This document shows positions 32,238 to 41,198 of a stretch of DNA of 64,000 nt, one piece after another. Source of the stretch: Paraburkholderia phenazinium (GTDB taxonomy: Bacteria > Pseudomonadota > Gammaproteobacteria > Burkholderiales > Burkholderiaceae); NCBI RefSeq assembly GCF_900100735.1, contig NZ_FNCJ01000006.1, forward strand, positions 186,001 through 250,000, in the 5' to 3' direction. The translations under genes were made by a program, and so were the position numbers. The notes beneath the pieces are model-generated. The model was not told the DNA's origin, made no database searches, and saw only the letters and a list, made by a program, of their open reading frames with translations. The first letter of the stretch is position 1; every line of letters begins with the position of its first letter.

Positions 32238-33140
32238 TCAGTGTTTGCGCGGTGCCGCGGCGGCGTCCGGCGACATCTCACCGGTCGGACTACGCATGAA
32301 GCGGAAAAACTCGCTGCTCGAATCGACCACAATCACGTCGTTCGGCTTGAAGGTGTTCCGGTAAGCCAGCATGCTCTGGTAGAACTGGTAGAACTGCGGA
32401 TCGCGTCCATAGGCGTCGGCGGCGATCGATGCAGCCTTGCCGTCGCCCTCGCCCTTGATGGTCTGCGCCTGCATATAGGCGTCCGCGAGCAGCGCCTGCT
32501 GCTGGTTGGCCGCATCCGCCTTGATCTGGTCGGCTTCGGCCACGCCCTTGGCGCGCTCTTCAGCAGCCGCCTGCTCACGCGCGGCGGTCATGCGCTTGTA
32601 CACGGAGTCGGCCATCGCGGCCGGAAAATCGACGCGCGCGAGTTGAATGTCGATCACCTCGACACCGAGCGAGGCAGCCGCCGCGGCCATCGCGCCGCGC
32701 GCTTCGTCTGCGATCGCCTGCTGTTTAGCCAACGCGTCCGGCAGCGTCACCTTGGCGAACGCGTCGCCAAGCGCACTGCGCGAAAGCAAGGCGAGCCGGT
32801 CCGGCAGCGTCTGTTCGTCGCCCTTGGTCTGCGCGAACAGCTTGAGCGGATCGGTCACTCGGTACTTGATCAGCGGATCGACCAGCAGGTCGGTTTTGTC
32901 AGACGTGACGTAGCGGTCTTCATCCGGCGTGTCGAGCGTCTGGATCCGGTTGTCGACCAGCATCACGGTTTGCAAAGGCGGCGGCAGCTTGGCGTGCAGG
33001 CCGGGGCCGAGCAGCGTGGGGGCTGAGTCGCCGCGCGCGGACAGCACCGCCATATGACGCTGATCGACCACGAACACCGTCGACGACGCAGCAAACAGCA
33101 GCAGCACGATGATTACGACGAGCGCAATGATCCGATTCAT
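32238..33140 (-). CDS. hflC: FtsH regulator HflC
   Basis: This 300-residue inner-membrane SPFH-domain protein forms a large complex with HflK around the FtsH protease. An N-terminal membrane anchor (ALVVIIVLLLFAASSTVFVV) is followed by the SPFH domain and a coiled-coil region with EQAAAEERAKGVAEADQIK. ATG 33140 follows GAGGAG and is preferred over the Met codon 15 bases upstream. It starts 11 bp after the hflK stop. Confidence 0.95.
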   Translation of the reverse strand: MNRIIALVVIIVLLLFAASSTVFVVDQRHMAVLSARGDSAPTLLGPGLHAKLPPPLQTVMLVDNRIQTLDTPDEDRYVTSDKTDLLVDPLIKYRVTDPLKLFAQTKGDEQTLPDRLALLSRSALGDAFAKVTLPDALAKQQAIADEARGAMAAAAASLGVEVIDIQLARVDFPAAMADSVYKRMTAAREQAAAEERAKGVAEADQIKADAANQQQALLADAYMQAQTIKGEGDGKAASIAADAYGRDPQFYQFYQSMLAYRNTFKPNDVIVVDSSSEFFRFMRSPTGEMSPDAAAAPRKH

Positions 33141-33151
33141 GTTCGCGCTCC

Positions 33152-34558
33152 TCATTGAATGTCGTCTTCGCGGCCGCGGCTGCGGAACGAATCGCGCGAA
33201 CGCAGCGAATCGCTGGCTGCATCGGCGTCGCTGGCCGGGCCGGAGGCCTGGGCCGCTTGGGCGGCCGGTGCGGCAGAGGCCGGCACAGGCGTGGCGGAAC
33301 CGCTCGCGGCTTGTGCGCCCGGCGCCGGGCTGAGTACAGCGGAACCCGCCGCCGCGCCCGAAGCTGCGCTCGCTGCGGCCGCCTCGGCCGCGCGCTGACG
33401 GGTGGCGTCGATCAGCTTGTCGAGCGGCAGATACAAGACGTTGTTACCCGCCTTGCTGTCGACAAATACCTTCGTCGTATTCGAGTAGATATGCTGCATG
33501 GTGTCCAGGTACATGCGCTCGCGGATCACCGCCGGCGCTTTGGAGTACTGCTCGTAGACCTGCTTGAAGCGCGCAGCATCGCCCTGCGCCTGCGCCACCA
33601 CCTGGTCGCTATAGGTCTTGGCTTCGTCGACGAGACGCGCCGCATCGGCCTGCGCATGCGGCAGCAGGTCGTTCGCATACGCTTGCGCGTCCGCCTTGGC
33701 GCGTTCGCGGTCCTGATGCGCCTTGGTTGCGTCGTCGAATGCGCCCTGCACCTGTTCCGGCGCCTGCACACCCTGGATCGTCACACCCGTCACAACGAGG
33801 CCCGTCTGCGATTCGTCCAGGGAATGCTGGATCGCATCGGTGAGCTGCTGACGGATTGCTTCGCGATCCTGAAAGAGGATGTCTTCGGTGCTGCGCGCGC
33901 CGACGATGCTGCGCACCGCCGCCTGGCCCGCCTGGGTCACACTCTGGTCGGGGTCGACGCTGCGAAACAGATAGTCGGTGGCGCTGCGCACCTGGTACTG
34001 CACGGCAAAGCGCACGTTGACGATGTCCGCGTCGTGCGTGAGCATCGACGCATCCTTGACGTTGGCGAGGCGCACCACATTGTTGCGGCCGATTTCCACC
34101 GTACGCACGTCGCCAATGTTGACGAGCTCATGCGCTTCGAACGGATACGGCAGGCGCCAGTGCACGCCTTGGGTCGCGGTATAGCGATACTTGCCGAACT
34201 GCGTGACGACCCCGGCCTCGCCGTCCTGCACGACGAACACGCCGCTGCCGAGGTAGATGGCGACCAGCACGCCGATCACGATACCCACGCCAATGCGTGC
34301 GCCGCGCCCGTTGTCCGGACGGCCAATACCGCCGCCCGTGCCCTTGCGGCCGAATACGCTGCTCAAACGGCGATTGAAATCGCGCCACATCTCGTCGAGA
34401 TCCGGCGGTCCGTCGCCGTCCTTGCCGTTCTGAGGACGTTTGGGTTCATTCGGCCGTTGCCGGTCGCCATTGCCGTCACCCCGGCCCCAGCGCGGATCGT
34501 TCATCGAAAGAATGGCGCGCAGGCGCAGCCAGATACTCCGCTCGTTGTAATCGTTCAC
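33152..34558 (-). CDS. hflK: FtsH regulator HflK
   Basis: This is the 468-residue partner of HflC. It has a Gly/Asp-rich N-terminus, one membrane segment (IGVGIVIGVLVAIYLGSGVF, about 88-107), an SPFH domain (about 108-300) and a coiled coil. The C-terminus is an Ala/Ser/Pro-rich tail of about 75 residues. ATG at 34558 or the Met 18 codons later are both possible. It is the gene between hflX and hflC in an operon headed by hfq. Confidence 0.95.
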   Translation of the reverse strand: MNDYNERSIWLRLRAILSMNDPRWGRGDGNGDRQRPNEPKRPQNGKDGDGPPDLDEMWRDFNRRLSSVFGRKGTGGGIGRPDNGRGARIGVGIVIGVLVAIYLGSGVFVVQDGEAGVVTQFGKYRYTATQGVHWRLPYPFEAHELVNIGDVRTVEIGRNNVVRLANVKDASMLTHDADIVNVRFAVQYQVRSATDYLFRSVDPDQSVTQAGQAAVRSIVGARSTEDILFQDREAIRQQLTDAIQHSLDESQTGLVVTGVTIQGVQAPEQVQGAFDDATKAHQDRERAKADAQAYANDLLPHAQADAARLVDEAKTYSDQVVAQAQGDAARFKQVYEQYSKAPAVIRERMYLDTMQHIYSNTTKVFVDSKAGNNVLYLPLDKLIDATRQRAAEAAAASAASGAAAGSAVLSPAPGAQAASGSATPVPASAAPAAQAAQASGPASDADAASDSLRSRDSFRSRGREDDIQ

Positions 34559-34608
34559 CTGTGTTCGTTCACCAGAGTAGACAGCGGGTCAGTGCAATTT
34601 GGAACGGG

Positions 34609-35826
34609 TCAGTGCCCGAGTTCTGGGACCTTGCGATCGTCGCGTGGTTCGGCAAGCCGGCGGTCTTCCTCCGGCGCTACACGCTGCGCGTCGTCAAGAG
34701 AGTCGGCAGCCGCGATTTCGGCAATAGCAGCGCGCAGTGTGTCCAGCCCCTGCCCGGTGCGCGCGCTCAAAAAGACGCGCGAAATATTACCATACTCATC
34801 CCGCTCAACCGCCTCGCCGCGGGCCGCCAGCTCTGGCACCGCATCGATCTTGTTGAACACCAGCACCTGGCGGATCGTGTCGGCGCCGATTTCGTGCAGC
34901 ACCTCGTTGACCTGATCGATCTGGTCGAGGCGCACGGCGCTCGAGGCATCCACCACGTGCAGCAGCAAGTCGGCGTGAATGGTTTCTTCGAGGGTGGCCC
35001 GGAATGCGGCCACCAGTTGGTGAGGCAATTCGCGGATAAAACCGACCGTATCTGACACCACCACCTGCCCCACCTCGTCGCCCAGGTAGACGCGCCGCGA
35101 GGTCGTATCGAGCGTCGCGAACAATTGGTCCGCGGCATACGCCTGGGCCTTGGTCAACGCGTTGAAGAGCGTCGATTTGCCGGCGTTGGTATAGCCGACC
35201 AGCGACACCGACATGGTGCGGTTGCGCTCGCGCGCGCGCCGCTGCGTGCCGTGCTGGCGACGCAGTTTTTCGAGCCGGGTCTTGAGCGCCTTGATGCGCT
35301 CGCCGATCAGCCGGCGGTCGGTTTCGAGCTGGGTTTCGCCTGGGCCGCGCAGGCCGATACCGCCTTTTTGCCGTTCCAGGTGGGTCCAGGCGCGGATCAG
35401 CCGCGTGGACAGGTACTGCAGTTGAGCGAGCTCGACCTGCAGCTTGCCTTCGTGGCTGCGGGCGCGCTGCGCAAAAATATCGAGGATCAGACTCGTGCGA
35501 TCGATCACGCGCCTGTTAAGCGCTTGCTCCAGATTGCGCTGCTGAGCGGGCGCCAGAGCATGATTGAAGATGACGAGTTCAATGTCGTTCGCCTCGCACG
35601 CAAGACGCAGTTCTTCGGCCTTGCCGCTGCCGACAAACATCTTGGCATCGGGGCTGGACCGGCGTCCGGTGAGGGTAACGATGGGATTCGCGCCCGCGCT
35701 TTGTGCGAGCAGGCTGAGTTCTTCGAGACTGGCTTCGAAATCGATCTTACCGAAGTCGATACCGACAAGCGCTGCGTTGGTCAAATTGGAGGGTATCAAA
35801 GTGAAGCGGCCGGGAGAGATCGCCAA
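34609..35826 (-). CDS. hflX: GTPase HflX
   Basis: This ribosome-associated GTPase of up to 405 residues splits stalled 70S ribosomes. The N-terminal domain has the family block GIGLRGPGETQLETDRR (about 157-173). G1 is GYTNAGKSTLFN (about 214-225), G3 includes DTVGF (about 261-265) and G4 is NKID. No ATG with a good ribosome binding site is seen. The longest frame begins with TTG 35826; TTG 35784 (giving LTNAALVGIDFGK) is an equally reasonable start and looks closer to the family N-terminus. It lies 31 bp after hfq. Confidence 0.93.
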   Translation of the reverse strand: MAISPGRFTLIPSNLTNAALVGIDFGKIDFEASLEELSLLAQSAGANPIVTLTGRRSSPDAKMFVGSGKAEELRLACEANDIELVIFNHALAPAQQRNLEQALNRRVIDRTSLILDIFAQRARSHEGKLQVELAQLQYLSTRLIRAWTHLERQKGGIGLRGPGETQLETDRRLIGERIKALKTRLEKLRRQHGTQRRARERNRTMSVSLVGYTNAGKSTLFNALTKAQAYAADQLFATLDTTSRRVYLGDEVGQVVVSDTVGFIRELPHQLVAAFRATLEETIHADLLLHVVDASSAVRLDQIDQVNEVLHEIGADTIRQVLVFNKIDAVPELAARGEAVERDEYGNISRVFLSARTGQGLDTLRAAIAEIAAADSLDDAQRVAPEEDRRLAEPRDDRKVPELGH

Positions 35827-35857
35827 CGGGCGACACTGCGCCGGCCGCGACGAGAGG

Positions 35858-36094
35858 TTAGGACTGTTCGGAATCCGGGTGGAAATTCACCGGACGGGCA
35901 GGCACGACAGTGGAAATGGCGTGCTTGTAGACCATCTGGGTGACCGTATTCCGGAGCAACACGACGTACTGGTCGAACGATTCGATGTTCCCTTGAAGCT
36001 TGATGCCGTTGACCAGGTAGATCGACACCGGCACATGCTCTTTACGCAGTGCGTTCAAAAACGGGTCTTGTAACAATTGCCCTTTGTTGCTCAT
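35858..36094 (-). CDS. hfq: RNA chaperone Hfq
   Basis: This 78-residue Sm-like protein promotes pairing of small RNAs with mRNAs. The Sm motifs are seen in QDPFLNALRKEHVPVSIYLV, GNIESFDQYVVLL and VYKHAISTVVP. ATG 36094 follows CGGAG; the longer frame upstream reads a T-rich leader and is rejected. It precedes hflX, as in most proteobacteria. Confidence 0.98.
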   Translation of the reverse strand: MSNKGQLLQDPFLNALRKEHVPVSIYLVNGIKLQGNIESFDQYVVLLRNTVTQMVYKHAISTVVPARPVNFHPDSEQS

Positions 36095-36236
36095 AGCAAA
36101 CTCCGTATTTTTTTGCAGGTTGACTAAATTGACGACGAAGAAAAAGAAATCCGCCGTCAACCGCTACACTATAGCCGATTTTCGTTTTTGCGCGAGTGGC
36201 CTGGCCATCCGGCCAAACCCAACACACACGCGGGTT

Positions 36237-37574
36237 TCAGCCTTTGTCCGCGTAAGGGTTCGTCGACGATCTGAACTCTATGCGCAATGGAGTCCCGGTC
36301 AGCCCGAAAGTTTCCCTGAAGCGGTTTTCGAGGTAGCGTTTATACGTTTCCGTAATCGCGTCGAGCGCGTTGCCGTGGATCACGATGATCGGCGGGTTCT
36401 GGCCTCCCTGGTGCGCATAGCGCAGCTTCGGGCGCACCGGACCGCGCCGGCGCGGCTGCTGGAATTCCACTGCTTCGATCAGCGCGCGCGTGAGTTTCGG
36501 CGTCGGCAGCTTCGACATCGCCGCTGCATACGCATCGTCGACCGAGCGCATCAATGCGCCAATCCCGGTCTTTTCCGCCGCTGAAATAAAGTGAAACTTG
36601 GCGAAGTCGAGAAATTTTAGTTTGCGCTCGAGATCGGCTTTGGTGCGTTCGCGCACATGCGAGTCGAGACCATCCCATTTGTTTACGCCAACCACTAGCG
36701 CGCGACCCTGCTCCACCACGAAGCCGGCAATGTGCGCGTCCTGATCGGAGATGTCCTGACGGGCGTCGAGCAGCAGGATCACGACGTTCGCATCCGAGAT
36801 GGATTGCAGCGTCTTCACCACCGAGAACTTCTCGATCGCTTCGAACACCTTGCCGCGGCGGCGCAGGCCGGCCGTGTCGATCAGCGTGTAGGGCTTGCCC
36901 TGACGCTCGAAGTCGACGTAGATCGAATCGCGTGTGGTGCCCGGCATGTCGAACGCAATCACGCGCTCCTCGCCGACCAGCGCGTTGATCAGCGTCGACT
37001 TGCCGACGTTCGGACGGCCCACGATGGCGATCTTGGTGCCGCGCGCGGCCTTCTCTTCGTCGCTCTCTTCCGGCTGACCCGCATAGGCGACTTCCAGCGC
37101 CTCGTTGATCATCTCGGTCACGCCGTCGCCGTGCGCCGCCGAAATGGCGCGCGGGTCGCCCAGACCCAGCTCGTAGAAGTCCGCGGCCACCGCGCTGTAC
37201 TTCATCCCCTCGGCCTTGTTGACGACGAGGAAAATCGGCCGGCCGGTCTTGCGCAGATAGTCGGCAATCGACTTGTCCTGCGGCGCGAGACCGTTACGGC
37301 CGTCGACGATGAATACGACGATGTCCGATTCCTCGACCGCCTGGCGGGTCTGGCGCGCCATTTCATGGAGGATGCCGTCCTTCGCGACCGGCTCGAAGCC
37401 GCCGGTATCGACGACCAGGTACGGGCGCTCGCCGGTGCGGCCTTCGCCATAGTGACGATCGCGCGTCAGGCCCGGGAGGTCGGCAACGAGCGCATCACGC
37501 GAGCGCGTGAGGCGGTTGAATAGCGTGGATTTCCCCACATTGGGGCGCCCCACAAGGGCAATTACGGGTTTCAT
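36237..37574 (-). CDS. der: Ribosome assembly GTPase Der (EngA)
   Basis: This 445-residue protein has two GTPase domains in tandem. G1 motifs GRPNVGKST occur at about 9-17 and again at about 184-192, followed by NKWDGLDSH in the second domain and a KH-like C-terminal domain. It acts in large ribosomal subunit assembly. ATG 37574 matches the family start MKPVIALVGRP; the 17 residues of the longer frame are rejected. It is separated from bamB by a 360-bp gap. Confidence 0.97.
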   Translation of the reverse strand: MKPVIALVGRPNVGKSTLFNRLTRSRDALVADLPGLTRDRHYGEGRTGERPYLVVDTGGFEPVAKDGILHEMARQTRQAVEESDIVVFIVDGRNGLAPQDKSIADYLRKTGRPIFLVVNKAEGMKYSAVAADFYELGLGDPRAISAAHGDGVTEMINEALEVAYAGQPEESDEEKAARGTKIAIVGRPNVGKSTLINALVGEERVIAFDMPGTTRDSIYVDFERQGKPYTLIDTAGLRRRGKVFEAIEKFSVVKTLQSISDANVVILLLDARQDISDQDAHIAGFVVEQGRALVVGVNKWDGLDSHVRERTKADLERKLKFLDFAKFHFISAAEKTGIGALMRSVDDAYAAAMSKLPTPKLTRALIEAVEFQQPRRRGPVRPKLRYAHQGGQNPPIIVIHGNALDAITETYKRYLENRFRETFGLTGTPLRIEFRSSTNPYADKG

Positions 37575-37934
37575 CAGATGTTGTTCACGGTGAAACGCGA
37601 GGCCGAGATCGACCACCCCGCGCACGACGCCATGCGGCCGCGTCGCGGCTGCGTTTGACGCAAATTATCACGAATTCGGCCGGCCCCGGATGCGCAGCAA
37701 ATATGCCCATCCAGGCGGACGTTGGGTTGGCTGTATGGGCGGCGCCAGTGCACCGCCGGGTTCCATAGCGCGGACAGCTCCGCTCCAGCACTTGCGGCCA
37801 GCCGATGCAGCCGCAGTTTTTCTTTCTACTTGCTCTGTACTTCTTTGCTCGAACTGCCGCAGACGCCCTGCGGCAAAAACGCGCGCGGCCGGCTAAGCCG
37901 GCCTGCGCGTGACCGCATCAGCTTCGCGCCGCGC
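37575..37934. other. 360-bp gap between bamB and der
   Basis: It contains a hairpin at 37881-37909 that fits a terminator of bamB, and the leader of der. Both genes read leftward. The middle shows no convincing gene or strong promoter. In many relatives bamB and der are adjacent with little space, so the gap is larger than usual. Confidence 0.5.
37881..37909 (-). terminator. Terminator after bamB
   Basis: GGCCGGC and GCCGGCC pair around TTA with GC-rich extensions on both sides. On the minus strand the stem is followed by GTTTTTG. Confidence 0.75.
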
Positions 37935-39095
37935 TTAACGCGGACGGAAGCCGTACAGGTCGCCGTCGTTCGTCTGCACCACCAGCGTATCGCCCGCCAG
38001 CACAGGCGCAGCGACAATCGCGCTGCCGTCGGTCGGCATGCGTGCGACAAACGTGCCGTCGTCACGCGACAGGAAATGCACGAAGCCCTGGTAGTCGCCC
38101 ATCACCGCTGCATGGCCGAGCAGGAACGGTACGCTGACCTGACGGTTCTTCAGCTTGTCGTTGCTCCACAACTGGTTGCCGTTGGTTGCGTCAAATGCGC
38201 TCACCACCGACCAGTCGTCGCCACCCACCACCGTGTTTTCATCCTGGGCAACGCCGGTCGTGCTCGAGAACGCTTTTTCCCACAGCGGACGGCCCGAATT
38301 GGCGTCGAAGCAGCCAATCTGGCCCTGGAACGTCACGGCGCAGGTCTCGGCTCCCACCAGCGTCGGCGGGCCCGTCACGTCATTGATCCGCTCGACTTCC
38401 GTCACGCCCTTCGGATACGACACCGGCGTTTCCCAGAAGCTATCGCCGGTCTGCAGGTTGATTGCTGCAAACGAACCACCCGGGAAGCCCGCGAGCACCG
38501 CCTGGTCGCCTGCGAATGTCATGCCCGACGAGACGCGCAGGTTGAGCGGCACCGCGCGGTTGCGGTACACCCACTTCTGCTCGCCAGTCTGCGCGTTGAA
38601 TGCGGTGATCTGCCCGTCGACCGTACGCACGATCACGTAGCCGTTGCCCACCAGCGGCGGCGAGATGATTTCGCCGGGCGCGGTGTTCTTCCACAGCAGC
38701 TTGCCGTCCTGGCCGAGCACATAAACTTCGCCCTTGAGCGCGCCGACCGCAGTCAGCGTGCCGTCGGTGCCCACGCCTGCCGACAGGTCGCTGCCGACCT
38801 TGATGCGCCAGATGTCCTTGCCCGTCTGAGCGTCGATCTTCGCGACCGAGCCGTTCGCGCCCGCGGCGTAGACCGCGTTGCCGAACGCCACCGGCGAGAA
38901 CAGGTAGCGACCCGCTTTACCGACGCTGGACTTCCAGGCCTGCTGCACGTTCAGCACGGGTTTGAACTCGGTGAGCGGCGTCGGCTCGCGGCGCTCGTCC
39001 TTCGTGGATGAGCAAGCCGTCATGACGAGGACGGTCATCGCACAGGCAACGGGCACAGCGTAGCGTTTCAGCAGATTCATCGGTTGACGTTGCAT
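37935..39095 (-). CDS. bamB: Outer-membrane assembly lipoprotein BamB
   Basis: This 386-residue beta-propeller lipoprotein of the BAM complex helps insert outer-membrane barrels. It has a lipobox (VLVMTACSS, Cys about 28) and repeated blades with WD/PQQ-like units such as INAQTGKDIWRIKVG-type sequences (AKIDAQTGKDIWRI, AFNAQTGEQKWVYR, CFDANSGRPLWEK). ATG at 39095 or 39080 are both possible. It follows yfgM by 45 bp. Confidence 0.95.
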   Translation of the reverse strand: MQRQPMNLLKRYAVPVACAMTVLVMTACSSTKDERREPTPLTEFKPVLNVQQAWKSSVGKAGRYLFSPVAFGNAVYAAGANGSVAKIDAQTGKDIWRIKVGSDLSAGVGTDGTLTAVGALKGEVYVLGQDGKLLWKNTAPGEIISPPLVGNGYVIVRTVDGQITAFNAQTGEQKWVYRNRAVPLNLRVSSGMTFAGDQAVLAGFPGGSFAAINLQTGDSFWETPVSYPKGVTEVERINDVTGPPTLVGAETCAVTFQGQIGCFDANSGRPLWEKAFSSTTGVAQDENTVVGGDDWSVVSAFDATNGNQLWSNDKLKNRQVSVPFLLGHAAVMGDYQGFVHFLSRDDGTFVARMPTDGSAIVAAPVLAGDTLVVQTNDGDLYGFRPR

Positions 39096-39140
39096 TTAGG
39101 AAGATTAATCAAATAGGACTGGTTGAGCGTCACGCGACGG

Positions 39141-39770
39141 TCAACCGCCCAACGCGTCCAGCTTGAACTGGATCAACTGACGCGCGGATGTATCGGTTTT
39201 CGACAGCGAATCGAGTGCGAGCTGATAGGCGGCACGCGCGTCCGCACGCTTGCCTTGCGCTGCGAGCAGATCGCCGCGGCCATCTGCCACCACACCCTTG
39301 AACGCATCGGACTGCGGTTCGGCGAGCAGCGCCAGACCCTGGTCGTAGGCTTTGTCGTCAAGCAGCAGCGAGGCGAGACGCAGCTTTGCGATCTGCTTGA
39401 ACTCGTCGTCCTTGGCGTGATCGATAGTCCATTGCAATTGGGCCTTGGCACCGGCTTCGTCGCCGGCGGCGTACAGCGCCTTGGCCGCCATCAGCGCTGT
39501 CATCTGCGCATAGGCGGTGCCGCCGAACTTGTCTTCCATGTCGCCGGCCACGCGGCTCACCTGAGCCTTGTCGCCGGCAGTGACCGCTTGTTGAACCTGG
39601 TCATACAGCACTGCGGCTTCCGCCGCCTGGTGCCGCTGCCAGTAATTCCAGCCGTTCCAGCTTGCGGACGCGACGAGCGCCACGAGCACGATCCATGTGG
39701 TGGAATTGCCCCACTGCGCCCACCATGCCTTCAGACCTTCAATCGATTCTTGTTCGTCGTGGTAACTCAT
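39141..39770 (-). CDS. yfgM: YfgM-family tetratricopeptide protein
   Basis: This 209-residue protein has one N-terminal membrane segment (TTWIVLVALVASASWNGW) and a periplasmic TPR-like domain. E. coli YfgM associates with PpiD at the Sec translocon and helps periplasmic folding. It sits between hisS and bamB, as expected, and starts 67 bp after hisS. Confidence 0.92.
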   Translation of the reverse strand: MSYHDEQESIEGLKAWWAQWGNSTTWIVLVALVASASWNGWNYWQRHQAAEAAVLYDQVQQAVTAGDKAQVSRVAGDMEDKFGGTAYAQMTALMAAKALYAAGDEAGAKAQLQWTIDHAKDDEFKQIAKLRLASLLLDDKAYDQGLALLAEPQSDAFKGVVADGRGDLLAAQGKRADARAAYQLALDSLSKTDTSARQLIQFKLDALGG

Positions 39771-39837
39771 CGCCCGGCGATTCCTTCTCTTTTATTACCT
39801 TGTATGGGTCGGACCTCACGGCCGACCGCATTGCGCT

Positions 39838-41178
39838 TCAGTCGTCGCCGTCTTCGGCGGATGCAACCATCGCATTGATTAGATATTCGGTCAAGTCTTC
39901 GGCCGGCACGTTCTGTTGCTCGCTCTTACCACCGTCCTGGCTGGCGTTGCGCAGCGGCTTCACGCCCACCGTGCCGTTGGCGATCTCGTCTTCGCCGAGG
40001 ACGATCGCGAAGGCTGCACCGCTTGCGTCCGCCCGCTTCATCTGCGACTTGAAGCTTGCGGTCTGGCCGTCGGCGCTGCAATGCAGGATGACGTCGAGAC
40101 CGGTATCGCGCAGCCGCTCGGCAATGATGAAGGCTTGTTCGCGCGCCGCGTCGCCCTGGTGGACCACGTAGACATCGCAACCTTCATCTTCCGGCACGAG
40201 GTTCTCTTCCTTCAGCAGTTCCAGGATACGCTCGATACCCATGGCCCAGCCGCAGGCCGCCGTCGGCTTGCCGCCCAGTTGCTCGATCAGCGGATCGTAA
40301 CGACCGCCGGCCGCCACCGTGCCTTGCGCGCCCAGCTTGTCGGTCACCCATTCGAACACGGTCTGATTGTAATAATCGAGACCGCGCACGAGACGCGGGT
40401 TGATCGTGAACGGCAGGTTGTTCGCCTTCAGCAAACGCTGCAGTCCTTCGAAGTGGGCGCGCGATGCCTCGCCGAGGAAATCGATCAGCTTCGGTGCGTT
40501 CTGCGCGATCTCCTGCAGCGCCGGGTTCTTCGTATCCAGCACGCGCAGCGGGTTCGTGTAGAGACGGCGCTTCGCGTCTTCGTCCAGCACATCCATGTGC
40601 TTTTCCAGATACGCGATCAATTCGACCCGGTGTGCCGCGCGTTCTTCCGCGAGGCCCAGCGAATTGATTTCGAGACGAATGCCGGTCAAGCCGAGGTCGT
40701 CCCACAAACGCTGGCACATCATGATGATTTCAGCGTCGGTATCCGGGCCGGCAAAGCCGAGCGCCTCGACACCCACCTGATGGAACTGGCGATAGCGGCC
40801 GCGCTGCGGACGCTCGTGGCGGAACATCGGACCGATGTACCACAGACGTTTTGGACCGTCGTACAGCATGTTGTGTTCAATCGAAGCGCGCACAACCGCA
40901 GCGGTATTTTCCGGACGCATCGTCAGATTTTCACCGTTCAGCGCATCGGTAAAGCTGTACATCTCCTTCTCGACGATGTCCGTCACTTCACCGATACCGC
41001 GCGTGAACAGTTGCGTATGCTCGACGATCGGGGTGCGAATGTTCTGGTATCCGTAAGAACGGAGCATCGACTTGACGGTCGCTTCGAAAAACTCCCACAG
41101 CCCTGCTTCCTGCGGGAGGATGTCGTTCATGCCCTTCACACCGGACAATTTCTCGAGCTTTTTCTTCTGTTCAGTCAT
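39838..41178 (-). CDS. hisS: Histidyl-tRNA synthetase
   Basis: This 446-residue class II synthetase has motif 2 around GPMFRHERPQRGRYRQFHQ (about 116-134), the histidine-specific LVRGLDYY (about 263-270), motif 3 near GWAMGIERILELL (about 309-321) and an anticodon-binding domain at the end. Together with hisZ it is the second HisRS-fold gene in the window, and it has the full catalytic set. Confidence 0.97.
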   Translation of the reverse strand: MTEQKKKLEKLSGVKGMNDILPQEAGLWEFFEATVKSMLRSYGYQNIRTPIVEHTQLFTRGIGEVTDIVEKEMYSFTDALNGENLTMRPENTAAVVRASIEHNMLYDGPKRLWYIGPMFRHERPQRGRYRQFHQVGVEALGFAGPDTDAEIIMMCQRLWDDLGLTGIRLEINSLGLAEERAAHRVELIAYLEKHMDVLDEDAKRRLYTNPLRVLDTKNPALQEIAQNAPKLIDFLGEASRAHFEGLQRLLKANNLPFTINPRLVRGLDYYNQTVFEWVTDKLGAQGTVAAGGRYDPLIEQLGGKPTAACGWAMGIERILELLKEENLVPEDEGCDVYVVHQGDAAREQAFIIAERLRDTGLDVILHCSADGQTASFKSQMKRADASGAAFAIVLGEDEIANGTVGVKPLRNASQDGGKSEQQNVPAEDLTEYLINAMVASAEDGDD

Positions 41179-41198
41179 CTGTGTTCGCTTGATACTTC

